A DNA stretch of 64,000 nt from an uncultured Candidatus Melainabacteria bacterium (GTDB taxonomy: Bacteria > Cyanobacteriota > Vampirovibrionia > Gastranaerophilales > Gastranaerophilaceae), in the NCBI GenBank assembly GCA_949841365.1, contig CATKZI010000005.1, forward strand, positions 1 to 64,000, written 5' to 3'. Shown here piece by piece: positions 32,652-42,311 of the stretch. How positions within the stretch are numbered: position 1 is the stretch's first letter; every line of letters starts with the position of its first letter. Under the pieces are notes generated by a model. It searched no databases and was not told where the DNA came from. It worked only from the letters and a program-made list of their open reading frames with translations. The position numbers and the translations under genes were made by a program.

Positions 32652-34941
32652 TGTATACCTTTTTGATATCGTTTATTCTAGTTTGTATTTTCTCTTTATT
32701 AAAATCATTTTCCGCAGTTTTGAGAGCATTTTCATAATATTGAAGTGCTGTTTTGTAATCTCGTTGTTTACCGTAGTAATCACCGAGAGCAATATCTGCA
32801 GAAGTTATATAAAACTGTTCATTCAGCTCCTGTGCACATTTTTTTGCACGCATTAAATATTCAAGAGTTTTTCCCTTATTTATTTCGGCAAGCTTCATTG
32901 CTGAAACATAAATTCCGTTATAGTTCTTAGACAATTCATCCAGTCTTAAACTTTCATGCAAATATTTAATCGCAAGTTCTGTTTTGCCGTTTTCATCATA
33001 AATAGAGGCAAGATTTGTCAAGGATGATGATAAATATGCATTTACTTTAACATCTTGAGAAGTTTCAACACATTTTTTGTAATATCTTACGGCAGTTTCA
33101 ACATCGCCTTCATCATCTTTATTAACAGCATATTTAAAATATAGTTCAGCAAGAACCGGTTTTTCTATACCTTCAACAGAGTCAGGGAGTTTCAACTCCA
33201 TGCCCGTAATTGAAACCATAAGCAGTTGAGCTTTTGTTTGGAGATTAAAAGATACATTTTCTGACAAAATCTCTTTAAGTAATTTCTCAGCCCTGTCAGT
33301 TTTGAAAGTAATATAGAAAATATTTGCTATTTCATATTTATATTCGTTAATTTTCTCAGTATCGCCTGTTGAAACATAAAACTCTACAGCGAGTTCAAAA
33401 TATTTTTGAGCATTGAACCAATCCGACATATTCTTAAACGCTTCTGCAATTCTTGAATAAAGTGTCGGCAGGAATGTATAATAATCATCATCATTATTAA
33501 GCGTAAGAGCTTTTTGATAAATCATTACAGCTTTAAGATATTCAAAATTCTGTTCTTCTTTTTTAGCCAGATTTATCAAATCAACAAGCGATAAATCTTT
33601 AACTTCATCCAATGCTTGCGATTTTTTATCTGAAATATCAACAAATTTCGTAATAGAGTTTGCGATTTTATTCATAACAGCCATTTCCTCAGCTTCAGTT
33701 TCAAAGACAAAAGAAATATGCTTAATCTGCTCGTCTTTTTCCTGAATTGTCGGCTGTACCGGTTGAACAGGCTGTATATATTCAGGCTGAATTACTGTTT
33801 TTTGAGCAATTACAGGCTTTTTCGGCAAATAAAGACTGTGATATTCAATTTCTCTGCGCATTGTCTGTCGTGATATCAACAAATCTCTTTCAAGCGGTTT
33901 CAGCGGGAGCTGGGTGTTATACAAATCTACACAGCTTTTGTGAATTTTCACCGCAATATTCTCGGTAATAGAATTTTCCGCAATAATTTTGTAATAATCC
34001 TGCAGATAAATCATAGAACCTTCTCGGGTCAGGACAAGATTATCAACAAAATACGCAATTCTGTCAGCATCATAAAGATTTAATGTCTGCAAAAGTTTTA
34101 CATTTACAGGATGACGCATAATTGTTAAAAATCTGAACAGGTGACCGCTTACAGGATCTACGAGAGAAAGAGCTTCCCTGAGAATAAAATCGTTAAAAGT
34201 CTGAAAACTTTGAGTGTAGCCTGACATAAAATCAGCAAGCGAAAGTTTTCTAAACTGCATGATTTTAACGGATAAAGTCGTATAGAACCAATATCCGCGA
34301 GTGTATTTATATAATTCATCGGAAAGCGGTCCGATTTGTTTGAACCCTTCTTCACGCAGATATTTTTCAAAAATACCTTTTTCAAGCGCATTAATTGAAA
34401 CTCTTTGAAAATTTTGTTTGAAATCCTCATAATCAAACTTTCTTGAAATAATAAGGGTTTTAATCTTGTAAGACTTTGACAGATGAAAGAAAAAGTCTAA
34501 AATATCCTGCTTGTAATCTTTTAAGATTTGTTCAAAAGAATTTATAACAATTAAAACAGGCTTATCTATGCTGTCAAAATAAGCATTAATCTTTTGCGTA
34601 AAGTTTTCTGATTTTACTTTTGGTGTAGGAATTGTTCCTTGGGCTGTGAGCTTTTTAAAATTATCAAAAAACTCCAACAAAATATCATCAAGTATAGTTG
34701 TTTCAAAACAGTTATATTTAAGAGTAATTACATCTTCATTCAAAAAAGACAGGGCTTGATTTACAACCTGAACCTTACCCGTTCCCATAAACCCGTTAAC
34801 AAGCAAAAGCGGTGACGGAGTATTGAAAAATTCAAGAATACTCTCAATCTTGCCCAGATTATTCTCGATTAAAATCGGATTAATCCCGATATCCTGCTTT
34901 TGTATTGTTTTTTTATCAACAACCTCTTTTATGAATTCCAT
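32644..34941 (-). CDS. Large NTPase-like protein with C-terminal TPR repeats
   Basis: The product has 765 residues. The N-terminal 300 resemble a STAND/AAA-type P-loop NTPase, but the Walker A (GFMGTGKVQVV) has V where S/T is expected, and the Walker B strand (KPVLIVINSFEQ) has N for the usual acidic residue, so nucleotide hydrolysis is doubtful. A helical winged-helix-like middle follows, then a Pro/Gln-rich linker near residues 375-400. At least five tetratricopeptide-like repeats cover about residues 450-760 (for example DYKTALQYYENALKTA). It is probably a scaffold or regulator. The gene overlaps rsmG. Confidence 0.75.
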   Translation of the reverse strand: MEFIKEVVDKKTIQKQDIGINPILIENNLGKIESILEFFNTPSPLLLVNGFMGTGKVQVVNQALSFLNEDVITLKYNCFETTILDDILLEFFDNFKKLTAQGTIPTPKVKSENFTQKINAYFDSIDKPVLIVINSFEQILKDYKQDILDFFFHLSKSYKIKTLIISRKFDYEDFKQNFQRVSINALEKGIFEKYLREEGFKQIGPLSDELYKYTRGYWFYTTLSVKIMQFRKLSLADFMSGYTQSFQTFNDFILREALSLVDPVSGHLFRFLTIMRHPVNVKLLQTLNLYDADRIAYFVDNLVLTREGSMIYLQDYYKIIAENSITENIAVKIHKSCVDLYNTQLPLKPLERDLLISRQTMRREIEYHSLYLPKKPVIAQKTVIQPEYIQPVQPVQPTIQEKDEQIKHISFVFETEAEEMAVMNKIANSITKFVDISDKKSQALDEVKDLSLVDLINLAKKEEQNFEYLKAVMIYQKALTLNNDDDYYTFLPTLYSRIAEAFKNMSDWFNAQKYFELAVEFYVSTGDTEKINEYKYEIANIFYITFKTDRAEKLLKEILSENVSFNLQTKAQLLMVSITGMELKLPDSVEGIEKPVLAELYFKYAVNKDDEGDVETAVRYYKKCVETSQDVKVNAYLSSSLTNLASIYDENGKTELAIKYLHESLRLDELSKNYNGIYVSAMKLAEINKGKTLEYLMRAKKCAQELNEQFYITSADIALGDYYGKQRDYKTALQYYENALKTAENDFNKEKIQTRINDIKKVYNG

Positions 34942-35019
34942 AAAGCTATATTAATAGATTTCTTAAAATTTTGCAAATAGAATATTTTTATAGTACACTG
35001 TAGTAGAAGGGGAAAAGGT

Positions 35020-35124
35020 ATGGAATTTTTTAGAAAACACCAAAAAGCTATAGTTGCAATAATTGCCGTAACTTTTATTGCCTGGACTGTAGGACTGATG
35101 TTACTGCCTCTTATGATAAAATAG
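35020..35124 (+). CDS. 34-residue single-helix membrane peptide
   Basis: The ATG at 35020 follows a strong GAAGGGGAAAAGG site. The product starts MEFFRKHQKAIVAII and is one transmembrane helix flanked by basic residues, ending in MIK. It strongly resembles the N-terminal anchor of SurA/PpiD-type chaperones (F-x-RKHQKAI), but no chaperone follows. It lies 7 bases upstream of the EnvC-like gene and is probably co-transcribed and translationally linked with it. Confidence 0.6.
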   Translation: MEFFRKHQKAIVAIIAVTFIAWTVGLMLLPLMIK

Positions 35125-35131
35125 GTAAATT

Positions 35132-36250
35132 GTGAATAAATTTATAAAAAAATTGTTTATAGTTACACTTTGTTTGCTTATAGGAAATATAAGCCAGTTT
35201 GCAAGCGCAAATCAGCTTAAAACAATTCAGCAGAAACAAAGAGTTACGCAGGAAAAAATCAGACGTTTGAAAAATCTTGAAAACGCTGAAAAAAGCAAAT
35301 TATCAAAAAATCAGCGCAAACTTGAACAAGCTTCAAGCAGTCTGCAAAATTCACAAAAGCAGTATACAACACTTGAAGCTCAAATCGCAAAACTGGAAAA
35401 AGATTTAGCGGTTTCTGTTGCTGAATATAACAGCGCAAATGCAGGTATGAGAACAAGAATAAGACAGGTTTATAAAAATCAGCGTACAGGCATGTTTGAA
35501 CTGATTTTTACGGCAAAAGACTTAAATTCACTACTGGATGTTGTTTATTTTGAAAAAATCGTCTTGAAAAAAGACTACGCAAACATGATGGCTGTTAAAG
35601 CAAAATCACAAAAAATTGCAATGATGAAACGGGATATGCAAAGTAAAAAAATTGCTCTCGCACAATCAATTGAAAATATTAACTCACAACAAAAAAATAT
35701 TAAGTATGCAATTGCGCAAAATCAAAATCTGATTAATAAATATAAAACTGACAGAAGAACTTATGAGCAGGCAGAAAGAGAACTTGCAAGACAATCAGCA
35801 AGTATTCAAAGCATGCTGGCAAGAAACAAAGGTGACAGCTCAATAAGAGTATCCTCAACAGGGTTTATGCGCCCTATAAACGGACGTGTCACATCACCTT
35901 TCGGTTGGAGAACACACCCGATATTTAACAGCAAAACTTTCCACTCCGGTATTGACATTGCAGGTCCGAACAAGGGAAGTATAAGAGCTTCAAACTCAGG
36001 AAAAGTAATTTATTCAGGCTGGTACGGCGGTTATGGAAAAGTTGTAATACTTGACCATGGCAACATAAACGGAAAACCTACAACAACACTTTATGCACAC
36101 ATGTCATCCATTAAAGTAGGTCAAGGACAATATGTTAATAAAGGTGACGTAATAGGTTTTGAAGGTTCAACCGGTTACAGCACAGGTCCTCACGTACACT
36201 TTGAAGTGAGAATTAACGGTAAACCAAACGATCCAAGACACTATATTTAA
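35132..36250 (+). CDS. EnvC/NlpD-type murein hydrolase activator with M23 domain
   Basis: This 372-residue protein starts with GTG and has a signal peptide (to about residue 26, SQFASA). Residues about 28-220 are a long coiled coil, as in EnvC. Residues about 250-372 are an LytM/M23 peptidase domain with HSGIDIAG (H-x3-D) and GPHVHFEVR (H-x-H) intact, so it could be an active peptidase and not only an activator. It acts on peptidoglycan at division or separation. A weak ribosome binding site suggests coupling to the 34-residue peptide upstream. Confidence 0.9.
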   Translation: MNKFIKKLFIVTLCLLIGNISQFASANQLKTIQQKQRVTQEKIRRLKNLENAEKSKLSKNQRKLEQASSSLQNSQKQYTTLEAQIAKLEKDLAVSVAEYNSANAGMRTRIRQVYKNQRTGMFELIFTAKDLNSLLDVVYFEKIVLKKDYANMMAVKAKSQKIAMMKRDMQSKKIALAQSIENINSQQKNIKYAIAQNQNLINKYKTDRRTYEQAERELARQSASIQSMLARNKGDSSIRVSSTGFMRPINGRVTSPFGWRTHPIFNSKTFHSGIDIAGPNKGSIRASNSGKVIYSGWYGGYGKVVILDHGNINGKPTTTLYAHMSSIKVGQGQYVNKGDVIGFEGSTGYSTGPHVHFEVRINGKPNDPRHYI

Positions 36251-36262
36251 GAAGGTTAAAAT

Positions 36263-38359
36263 TTGAAAAAACATTTATTAATAACAGCATTAATACTGGC
36301 AATAACTACAAATTGTGTACAGGCAAGAGATCTTGTTGAAACTCCTCAAGATTTAGAAAAGCTTGAGACACAGTTTTTTGAAGAGCCTGCATCTCCGATA
36401 CCAACCGTTAATGTTATTGAAGGAAGTACGGCAAAACCTATCAAAACAATGCCGCTTTTTAAGAAAACCAGAATTAAAGTTACTAATTACCTTAGAGAAA
36501 GAGAATATAATAAAGCTCAAAAACTGCTTGAAAAAGAAAAACAGTTTCAAAATCCGCAAGAAGAAGTTAAAAAAACGGAAAACGCAATTGGTTTGCAGGG
36601 CGGAGTTACACAACAGGTTACAAGCAATAATGTTCAACTTGATGCGGATAACATTGATTATAATGAAAAAACAATGGATTTAATCGCAACAGGTTCTCCA
36701 ATTTTAACATTTCCTGCCCAAAAGGTTTCAATTAAAGCCGACAAAATTATTTATAATACAGCCTCAAATACCTTAACCGTACCTGATAAAGTTGAAATCA
36801 TAAAAGACGGACACAGTATTTTTGGTGAAAACCTTAACGTAAATCTTAACGAAGAAAATGCACTTCTTGATAATGTTGAAACTAAAGCATCATTTATGAC
36901 AGTTACAGCTCGTAAATCCGAAATGGATGAAGATTTGATTACTCTCTATAATGGTCAATTGGTATCTAAAGATTCATATATTATGAGTTTTCATACCAAA
37001 ATGGTTGGAGGCGACCGTTTCGCAAGAATGTTTGTTGATGAAGAGGACAGAACATATATAAGAGACGAAGTAGGTGAAACCCCCGTTACAATTAAAGCAA
37101 AAGAAATTATTGTTGATGCAAAGAAAAATACTGATACTATTACTTTGAAAAAAGCACAAATTCATTTTGGCGACTTCAAATTATTTACCTTGCCCAAAAT
37201 AAAAATGCATACTAATAAACAACAGGAATACTTTGAAGGTAATTACCCCGAATTCGGTTCGCGCGGTAGATTTGGTATGTTCTTAGGACCGGGTTATACA
37301 ATAGATACTCCGTTACAAAACGGTTCAACAGTAAAGCTTATGCCGATTATCAATAAAAAAAGCGACTGGGGTATCGGAGGCTTTTTAAAATATCGAAGCG
37401 CAACAAACTTTACAGATTTCGGTTACGGCTCAGGTTCTGATATGTTTTTCTTAAGAGGTAAACAATATTTAGACGACAAACTCTATATGCAATATGGTAT
37501 GAATTCATATATGGATGAATGGTTTTTAGGTCGAAGAATGGCTAAATATGATGCAGAATTAATATATGAAGACAGAGGAATAATACCTTCAACTATAGGC
37601 GAAAAACTTGATTTAAGATTCAGACATCGTTTGGGTTTCGGTTATATGCATAACAGTGACTTTAACAGATACGGAGAAACTCTTGACCCGTCTAATATAG
37701 GCACTACAAGAACCCGATATATGGCAGAAGCTGCACAAACTTTATATGAATATAAAGATATAGAAAATAAAAAATCTGTTTCATTAGCATTTGTATTACA
37801 AGGCAGTGCTGCTTTATACGGTACAGGCGACACACAATTTATCGGTAGAGTAGGCCCAAGATTACATACACAATATAAATATTGGATGCAAGATATTGGA
37901 TATTATGCATCTGCATTTGAAGATAATACTCCATTAAAAGTTTATGATACATATAGATATGGTCAAGGAAGTATTTATATAAGAGAAGCTTTAAGACTTC
38001 ATAAATATTTATCAATAGCTTGGTCAGGAAATATAAATGTTACAGGCGACTCCCCTAACGGTAAAGCATTCCAGGAATGTACATTTCTTGTATCTATAGG
38101 ACCCGATGATTTAAAATTCAATATCGGATATGACTGGGTAAGGGAACATACATATTTTGCAATTGCAGTTGCAATGGATACAAAAGGCTCGGGGATACAA
38201 TACGACAAAATGGTAATTAAACATCCCGACAAACTGGCAAAACGCAACGATGAACCTGTTGAATTAAAAGTTTTCGGAGAAACTCAAACATCAACTCCTA
38301 AAAAAATGATGTACGCGGAAGTTATTGATATAGAAGATCCGAACAGGGAAGAATTATAA
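36263..38359 (+). CDS. LPS-assembly OstA/LptD-like outer membrane protein
   Basis: This 698-residue protein starts with TTG behind AAGG, with a signal peptide ending VQA (residue 21). After a variable region, residues about 115-310 form an OstA/LptA-type β-jellyroll (NVQLDADNIDYNEKTMDLIATG, KADKIIYNTASNTLTV, LDNVETKASFMTVTARKSEM). Residues about 330-660 look like alternating β-strands of a barrel rich in Tyr and Gly. This is the LptD layout, fitting lipid A export to the outer membrane. It is a lineage-divergent version and lacks clear paired cysteines in the jellyroll. It overlaps the aldolase gene by one base. Confidence 0.8.
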   Translation: MKKHLLITALILAITTNCVQARDLVETPQDLEKLETQFFEEPASPIPTVNVIEGSTAKPIKTMPLFKKTRIKVTNYLREREYNKAQKLLEKEKQFQNPQEEVKKTENAIGLQGGVTQQVTSNNVQLDADNIDYNEKTMDLIATGSPILTFPAQKVSIKADKIIYNTASNTLTVPDKVEIIKDGHSIFGENLNVNLNEENALLDNVETKASFMTVTARKSEMDEDLITLYNGQLVSKDSYIMSFHTKMVGGDRFARMFVDEEDRTYIRDEVGETPVTIKAKEIIVDAKKNTDTITLKKAQIHFGDFKLFTLPKIKMHTNKQQEYFEGNYPEFGSRGRFGMFLGPGYTIDTPLQNGSTVKLMPIINKKSDWGIGGFLKYRSATNFTDFGYGSGSDMFFLRGKQYLDDKLYMQYGMNSYMDEWFLGRRMAKYDAELIYEDRGIIPSTIGEKLDLRFRHRLGFGYMHNSDFNRYGETLDPSNIGTTRTRYMAEAAQTLYEYKDIENKKSVSLAFVLQGSAALYGTGDTQFIGRVGPRLHTQYKYWMQDIGYYASAFEDNTPLKVYDTYRYGQGSIYIREALRLHKYLSIAWSGNINVTGDSPNGKAFQECTFLVSIGPDDLKFNIGYDWVREHTYFAIAVAMDTKGSGIQYDKMVIKHPDKLAKRNDEPVELKVFGETQTSTPKKMMYAEVIDIEDPNREEL

Positions 38360-38985
38360 TGTTAAAGAAATTAAAACAAGAATTAATTGAATATGGTAAA
38401 CTTGCCGGAGTAAAAAATTTTACTCCCGGCTATTCTGGGAATTTTTCCGCACGTTACGATGATAAAATTCTAATCACTTCATCAGGTTCGGCAAACGGAT
38501 ATCTATCGGAAGATGAACTTGTTTTAATGGATTTTGAAGGCAATTTGGTTGAAGGCAATAAAAAACCGTCATCAGAAAAAATGCTTCATGCAGAGTTTTA
38601 TAAACAACGACCTGATGTAAATTATATTATTCATGTTCATTCACCTTATTTAAGCTCATTTGCATGCTGTCATATACCTTTAGATGAACCCGTAATGGCT
38701 GAAAATGTTTTTTATTTCGGACAAATTCCGCTGGCTGAATACGGTCTGCCTTCTTCTATGGATTTAGTAGAAAAAACTGCAAAATATTTTAAGGATTATG
38801 ATGCCGTTTTGATGGCAAACCATGGATTTATAGTCGGTGACAAAACGATAAAAGATGCGTTCTTGAAACTTGAACTTGCAGAAAGTTATGCTCAGGTTGT
38901 ATTAAATACAAAACTTATGGGCGGAGCAGTTTTATTTAATCAAAATCAGGTTGATGAGATTAATTCATTAAAGAAAAAGTTGTGA
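38359..38985 (+). CDS. Class II aldolase/adducin-family protein
   Basis: This zinc-dependent aldolase of 208 residues is of the fuculose-1-phosphate / ribulose-5-phosphate epimerase type. It has TPGYSGNFSARY and ITSSGSANGY (phosphate loop), PSSEKMLHAEFY with the catalytic Glu, and the zinc ligands HVHSP and ANHGFIVG. The substrate is unknown. Fuculose-1-P aldolase and MtnB dehydratase are both possible. It sits in an envelope cluster between the LptD-like gene and lpxI. Confidence 0.88.
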   Translation: MLKKLKQELIEYGKLAGVKNFTPGYSGNFSARYDDKILITSSGSANGYLSEDELVLMDFEGNLVEGNKKPSSEKMLHAEFYKQRPDVNYIIHVHSPYLSSFACCHIPLDEPVMAENVFYFGQIPLAEYGLPSSMDLVEKTAKYFKDYDAVLMANHGFIVGDKTIKDAFLKLELAESYAQVVLNTKLMGGAVLFNQNQVDEINSLKKKL

Positions 38986-39007
38986 TATAATTTATGAGAG
39001 GAAAAAT

Positions 39008-39823
39008 ATGTCTTTAATGTTGGAAAATAAACAGGGATTAATAGCGGGCGACGGAATTTTACCGGTTGAAATGGCACGTCATGCCAAAGAAAACGGTTTT
39101 GAAGTTATCTGCGTATCTCTTGCTAATGATAATTTAAAAGAATTGAAAAAATATTGTTCAAAAGTCTATTCCTGCCACCCGGGGGAAATGACTAAAATCG
39201 AAAATATTTTCACAGAAAACGAAATTAAACAGGTAACTTTTTTGGGCAAAGTTCATAAACGAGTTTTATTACAACTGCATAAATTTGATAAACGTGCTAT
39301 AGAAATCTTAAAATCAGTTAAAAGGCTTAATGATGATGAAGTTATGCTTTTGATTGTTAATGAATTTGAAAAACGTGATATTAAAGTACTTGAGCAAACT
39401 ATCTTTATTAAAAACTTAATGATTCCTTCAGGAGTTTTGGGCAAACACAAACCTACAGAAGCTCAGATGGAAGATGTCAATTACGGTTTCTGGCTTGCTA
39501 AAGAAATGGGTAAAGTTGATGTAGGTCAATCTGTTGTAATCAAGGACAAAATGGCAATGGCAGTAGAAGCAATTGAAGGTACTGATATGTGCATCAAACG
39601 CGGCTGTAAAAACGCTAAAAAAGGTGCAGTAATTGTAAAAGTTGCCAAACCTTCACAGGATAAAAGATTTGATATCCCGGCAATCGGCTTGAGAACTTTA
39701 AAAACAATGAGAAAATATAAAGCTTCGTTGATTGCGGTTGAAGCAAATGAAACAATCATTGTTAATCAGGAAAAAGTTATTGAGTATGCCGACAGGCACA
39801 ACATAGTAATAATGGCTGTTTAA
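39008..39823 (+). CDS. lpxI: UDP-2,3-diacylglucosamine pyrophosphatase LpxI
   Basis: LpxI hydrolyses UDP-2,3-diacylglucosamine to lipid X, replacing LpxH in lipid A synthesis. The 271 residues match the DUF1009 family: GLIAGDGILPVEMARHAKENG at the N-terminus, FLGKVHKRVL, and the C-terminal domain with SVVIKDKMAMAVEAIEGTD, RFDIPAIGLRTLKTM and IDRHN-like AYADRHNI (EYADRHN). GAGAGG provides the ribosome binding site and TATAAT lies upstream. It overlaps lpxB by one base. Confidence 0.9.
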   Translation: MSLMLENKQGLIAGDGILPVEMARHAKENGFEVICVSLANDNLKELKKYCSKVYSCHPGEMTKIENIFTENEIKQVTFLGKVHKRVLLQLHKFDKRAIEILKSVKRLNDDEVMLLIVNEFEKRDIKVLEQTIFIKNLMIPSGVLGKHKPTEAQMEDVNYGFWLAKEMGKVDVGQSVVIKDKMAMAVEAIEGTDMCIKRGCKNAKKGAVIVKVAKPSQDKRFDIPAIGLRTLKTMRKYKASLIAVEANETIIVNQEKVIEYADRHNIVIMAV

Positions 39824-40956
39824 TGAAAAAATTATTTATCGTAACAGGAGAATATTCGGGAGACATTCACGCATCACATGTTGTAAAAGCATTACGTGAG
39901 CAAGATTCTGATATCATAATTGAGGGTATCGGCGGAGAAAATATGGCTCAAGCAGGCGTAAAACTTTTTGAGAATCACTCAAAAATGTCATCTGTCGGAC
40001 TTTCACCTCAAATAATTATTAATCACATTATGCTAGGCAAAAGGCTTGTGGATTATCTTACAAAAGAATTCAAACCTGATGCGGTTTTATTGATTGATTA
40101 CGGCGGATTTAATATAAGAATTGCAGGATTTTTGAAAAAAGCCGGAATTAAAGTTCTTTATTATATTCCTCCACAGGTTTGGGCAAGCAGGAAAGGCAGA
40201 ATTCACAAAATCAAAAAGAATATTGATGAAGTTCTCTGCATTTTCCCATTTGAAAAACCTTTATATGAAAGTTACGGTATAAAATGCCACTATTGCGGGC
40301 ATCCGCTTGTTTCACAGCTGCCTGCAAAAGCTGACAGAAATGAATTTTTTGAAAAACATGGTTTTGATAAAAACAAAAAATTAGTTTCAATTTTCCCCGG
40401 TTCAAGAGTTTTTGAACTTAAGTATTTAATGAATACTTTTATTAAAACAGCGCAAGAATTACAAAAAAAACATCCAGACTTGCAGTTTTGCATATCGCAT
40501 GCTCCAAATCTATCGGATGAAGTTTATAATAAATTTTTGAAAAAGACTGATTTTAAAATAATTAAAGGAGAAAACCAAGCATTACTGAGTGTATCTGATG
40601 CATTGATTTTGGCTTCGGGAACGGTAGCATTGGAAGCTTGTTTATATCAAACTCCAATGATTATTGCATATAAAGGTCCTTGGTTATTCTATTTGATTTA
40701 TCTGCTTGTAAGATGTATTAAACGCGTGTCTTTGCCGAATATTATTTCCGACAGATTAATTGTGCCCGAATTGTTAATGGCAGACGTAAATGTACACAAG
40801 ATTTCCTATGAAATTGAACGCTTATTATATGACATTGATTACAGACAAAAAAATATTTCAGAGCTGGGCGATGTAAAAAATTTATTATCTGATAAGATTT
40901 CCTCAGAAGAAGCCGGCAAAGAGGTTTACAAAGCTTTACACAACAGTCAAATTTAA
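39823..40956 (+). CDS. lpxB: Lipid-A-disaccharide synthase
   Basis: This GT19 glycosyltransferase joins UDP-diacylglucosamine and lipid X. The 377 residues show VTGEYSGDIHASHVVKAL at the N-terminus, GIGGENMAQAG, SSVGLSPQI, LLIDYGGFNIRIA, YYIPPQVWASRKGRI, FPGSRVFELKYL and ASGTVALEACLYQTPMI. It forms a lipid A pair with lpxI and confirms that the organism makes a Gram-negative outer leaflet. Confidence 0.95.
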   Translation: MKKLFIVTGEYSGDIHASHVVKALREQDSDIIIEGIGGENMAQAGVKLFENHSKMSSVGLSPQIIINHIMLGKRLVDYLTKEFKPDAVLLIDYGGFNIRIAGFLKKAGIKVLYYIPPQVWASRKGRIHKIKKNIDEVLCIFPFEKPLYESYGIKCHYCGHPLVSQLPAKADRNEFFEKHGFDKNKKLVSIFPGSRVFELKYLMNTFIKTAQELQKKHPDLQFCISHAPNLSDEVYNKFLKKTDFKIIKGENQALLSVSDALILASGTVALEACLYQTPMIIAYKGPWLFYLIYLLVRCIKRVSLPNIISDRLIVPELLMADVNVHKISYEIERLLYDIDYRQKNISELGDVKNLLSDKISSEEAGKEVYKALHNSQI

Positions 40957-40983
40957 TGTATTTTTTGTGTTTATATATATGTA

Positions 40984-42279
40984 ATGATTAATCAGGTAGG
41001 CAGTGATAATTCTATGCGCGTATTTCGCGATTTTAAGCAGCCGCAAAGCGGTTACTTTATAATGCCTCAACAACAAGAAGAGAAAAAAGGAGTTTCAGGT
41101 AAAAAGATTGCACTATATGCAACAGGAGCAGGTTTCGGCGTACTTGCCCTAATGAAAGGGGTAATGTCAAAATCCTTTACCAAAGTCTTGAACAAGTGGA
41201 AAATTTCACTGGAACAGAAAGTGCAAAAAAACAGTAAATTAACAAACTTTTACAAGTTTATAATTGATAAAATTACTGTTTTCAGAAACCATTTTGAAAG
41301 CATAAACAACTTTACTACATTAAAAGATGTTGCATTGCAGCGTTTAATGTTCGGCAAAAAAGGCGAACGTACATTTACGCGCAAAATCCATGAAGGAATT
41401 ACAAGAGTTTTCGATAAAATAAGCAGACGTACGGTAAATACATCTTATGCCAAAACACACAGACGTTTCGCAGGTCTAAACGACCAAATGGCAGCGATTA
41501 ACGAAAGACTTTTGCGCGAAAATCCAAATGATCCGCGAATTAAAGAAATAATTAACCAAATAAAAACCCAAATAAGTACAGTAAATACAAGTTTGAATGA
41601 CGGTTTTGGCATAAATGCAAGAAATGCCCGACTTCGTCAAATGAATGAAGCTTCAGAAGGATTATTTGAAAACTTCTGGAATGCAAGTTTAAGCAGTGTA
41701 AGAAATTTCCGCTCCAGAAATATGTACAGTTCATTTATAGCAGAGGATTATCTGCTGCCTCATAAAACCAGAATGATTAAAGAAACAACCGCTCTTGCAA
41801 AAACATCAAGAGAAGGTTTGGATGAAATTTTAAAACTCTATAAAGAAATTTTACCGGAAAAAGAATATCTGCAATTGGAAAAACAAGTTCAAAAAGCTTC
41901 TAAATCACTCAAAAAATCCATTGATATAGAAACTAATAAATATTTTGACAAATCTCGCGATTTAAAACTTGGAGCTGCTCCGACAGATGTACTCTCAATT
42001 CTCGCTACAGCCGGTACTGCTGCCTGGTTTGTCGGTAAATCGAAAGACAAAGATGAAAGAATTTCAGCATCATTAAAATACGGAATTCCTGCAGTCGGCG
42101 CAATTGCAACATCACTTTACTGCAGTGCAAAACTTATCTCAGGCGGTAAAGCTTTACTATTCGGCTTGCTTTCAGGATGGGCAATAAATAAAGTCGGAGT
42201 TTTTGCAGATAATGTTCGCAAACAATATGCTGTTAATGTTTCCTTCCAAAACAAAAAAGCTCAACCGGATAAAGTATAA
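40984..42279 (+). CDS. Lineage-specific membrane-associated protein
   Basis: This 431-residue basic protein has no family I recognise. The N-terminus is disordered (QPQSGYFIMPQQQEEKKG), followed by a hydrophobic helix (IALYATGAGFGVLALMKGV). A long helical region runs to about residue 325, and the C-terminal part has three to four short membrane segments (TDVLSILATAGTAAWFVG, AVGAIATSLYCSAKL, ALLFGLLSGWAINKVG). The layout recalls the proteins of 24055-25362 and 45271-46290. TATATA ends 6 bases before the ATG and no Shine-Dalgarno is seen. Confidence 0.7.
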   Translation: MINQVGSDNSMRVFRDFKQPQSGYFIMPQQQEEKKGVSGKKIALYATGAGFGVLALMKGVMSKSFTKVLNKWKISLEQKVQKNSKLTNFYKFIIDKITVFRNHFESINNFTTLKDVALQRLMFGKKGERTFTRKIHEGITRVFDKISRRTVNTSYAKTHRRFAGLNDQMAAINERLLRENPNDPRIKEIINQIKTQISTVNTSLNDGFGINARNARLRQMNEASEGLFENFWNASLSSVRNFRSRNMYSSFIAEDYLLPHKTRMIKETTALAKTSREGLDEILKLYKEILPEKEYLQLEKQVQKASKSLKKSIDIETNKYFDKSRDLKLGAAPTDVLSILATAGTAAWFVGKSKDKDERISASLKYGIPAVGAIATSLYCSAKLISGGKALLFGLLSGWAINKVGVFADNVRKQYAVNVSFQNKKAQPDKV

Positions 42280-42311
42280 CAATTTATTTATTTTCTGCTA
42301 AAATCTTTGTC

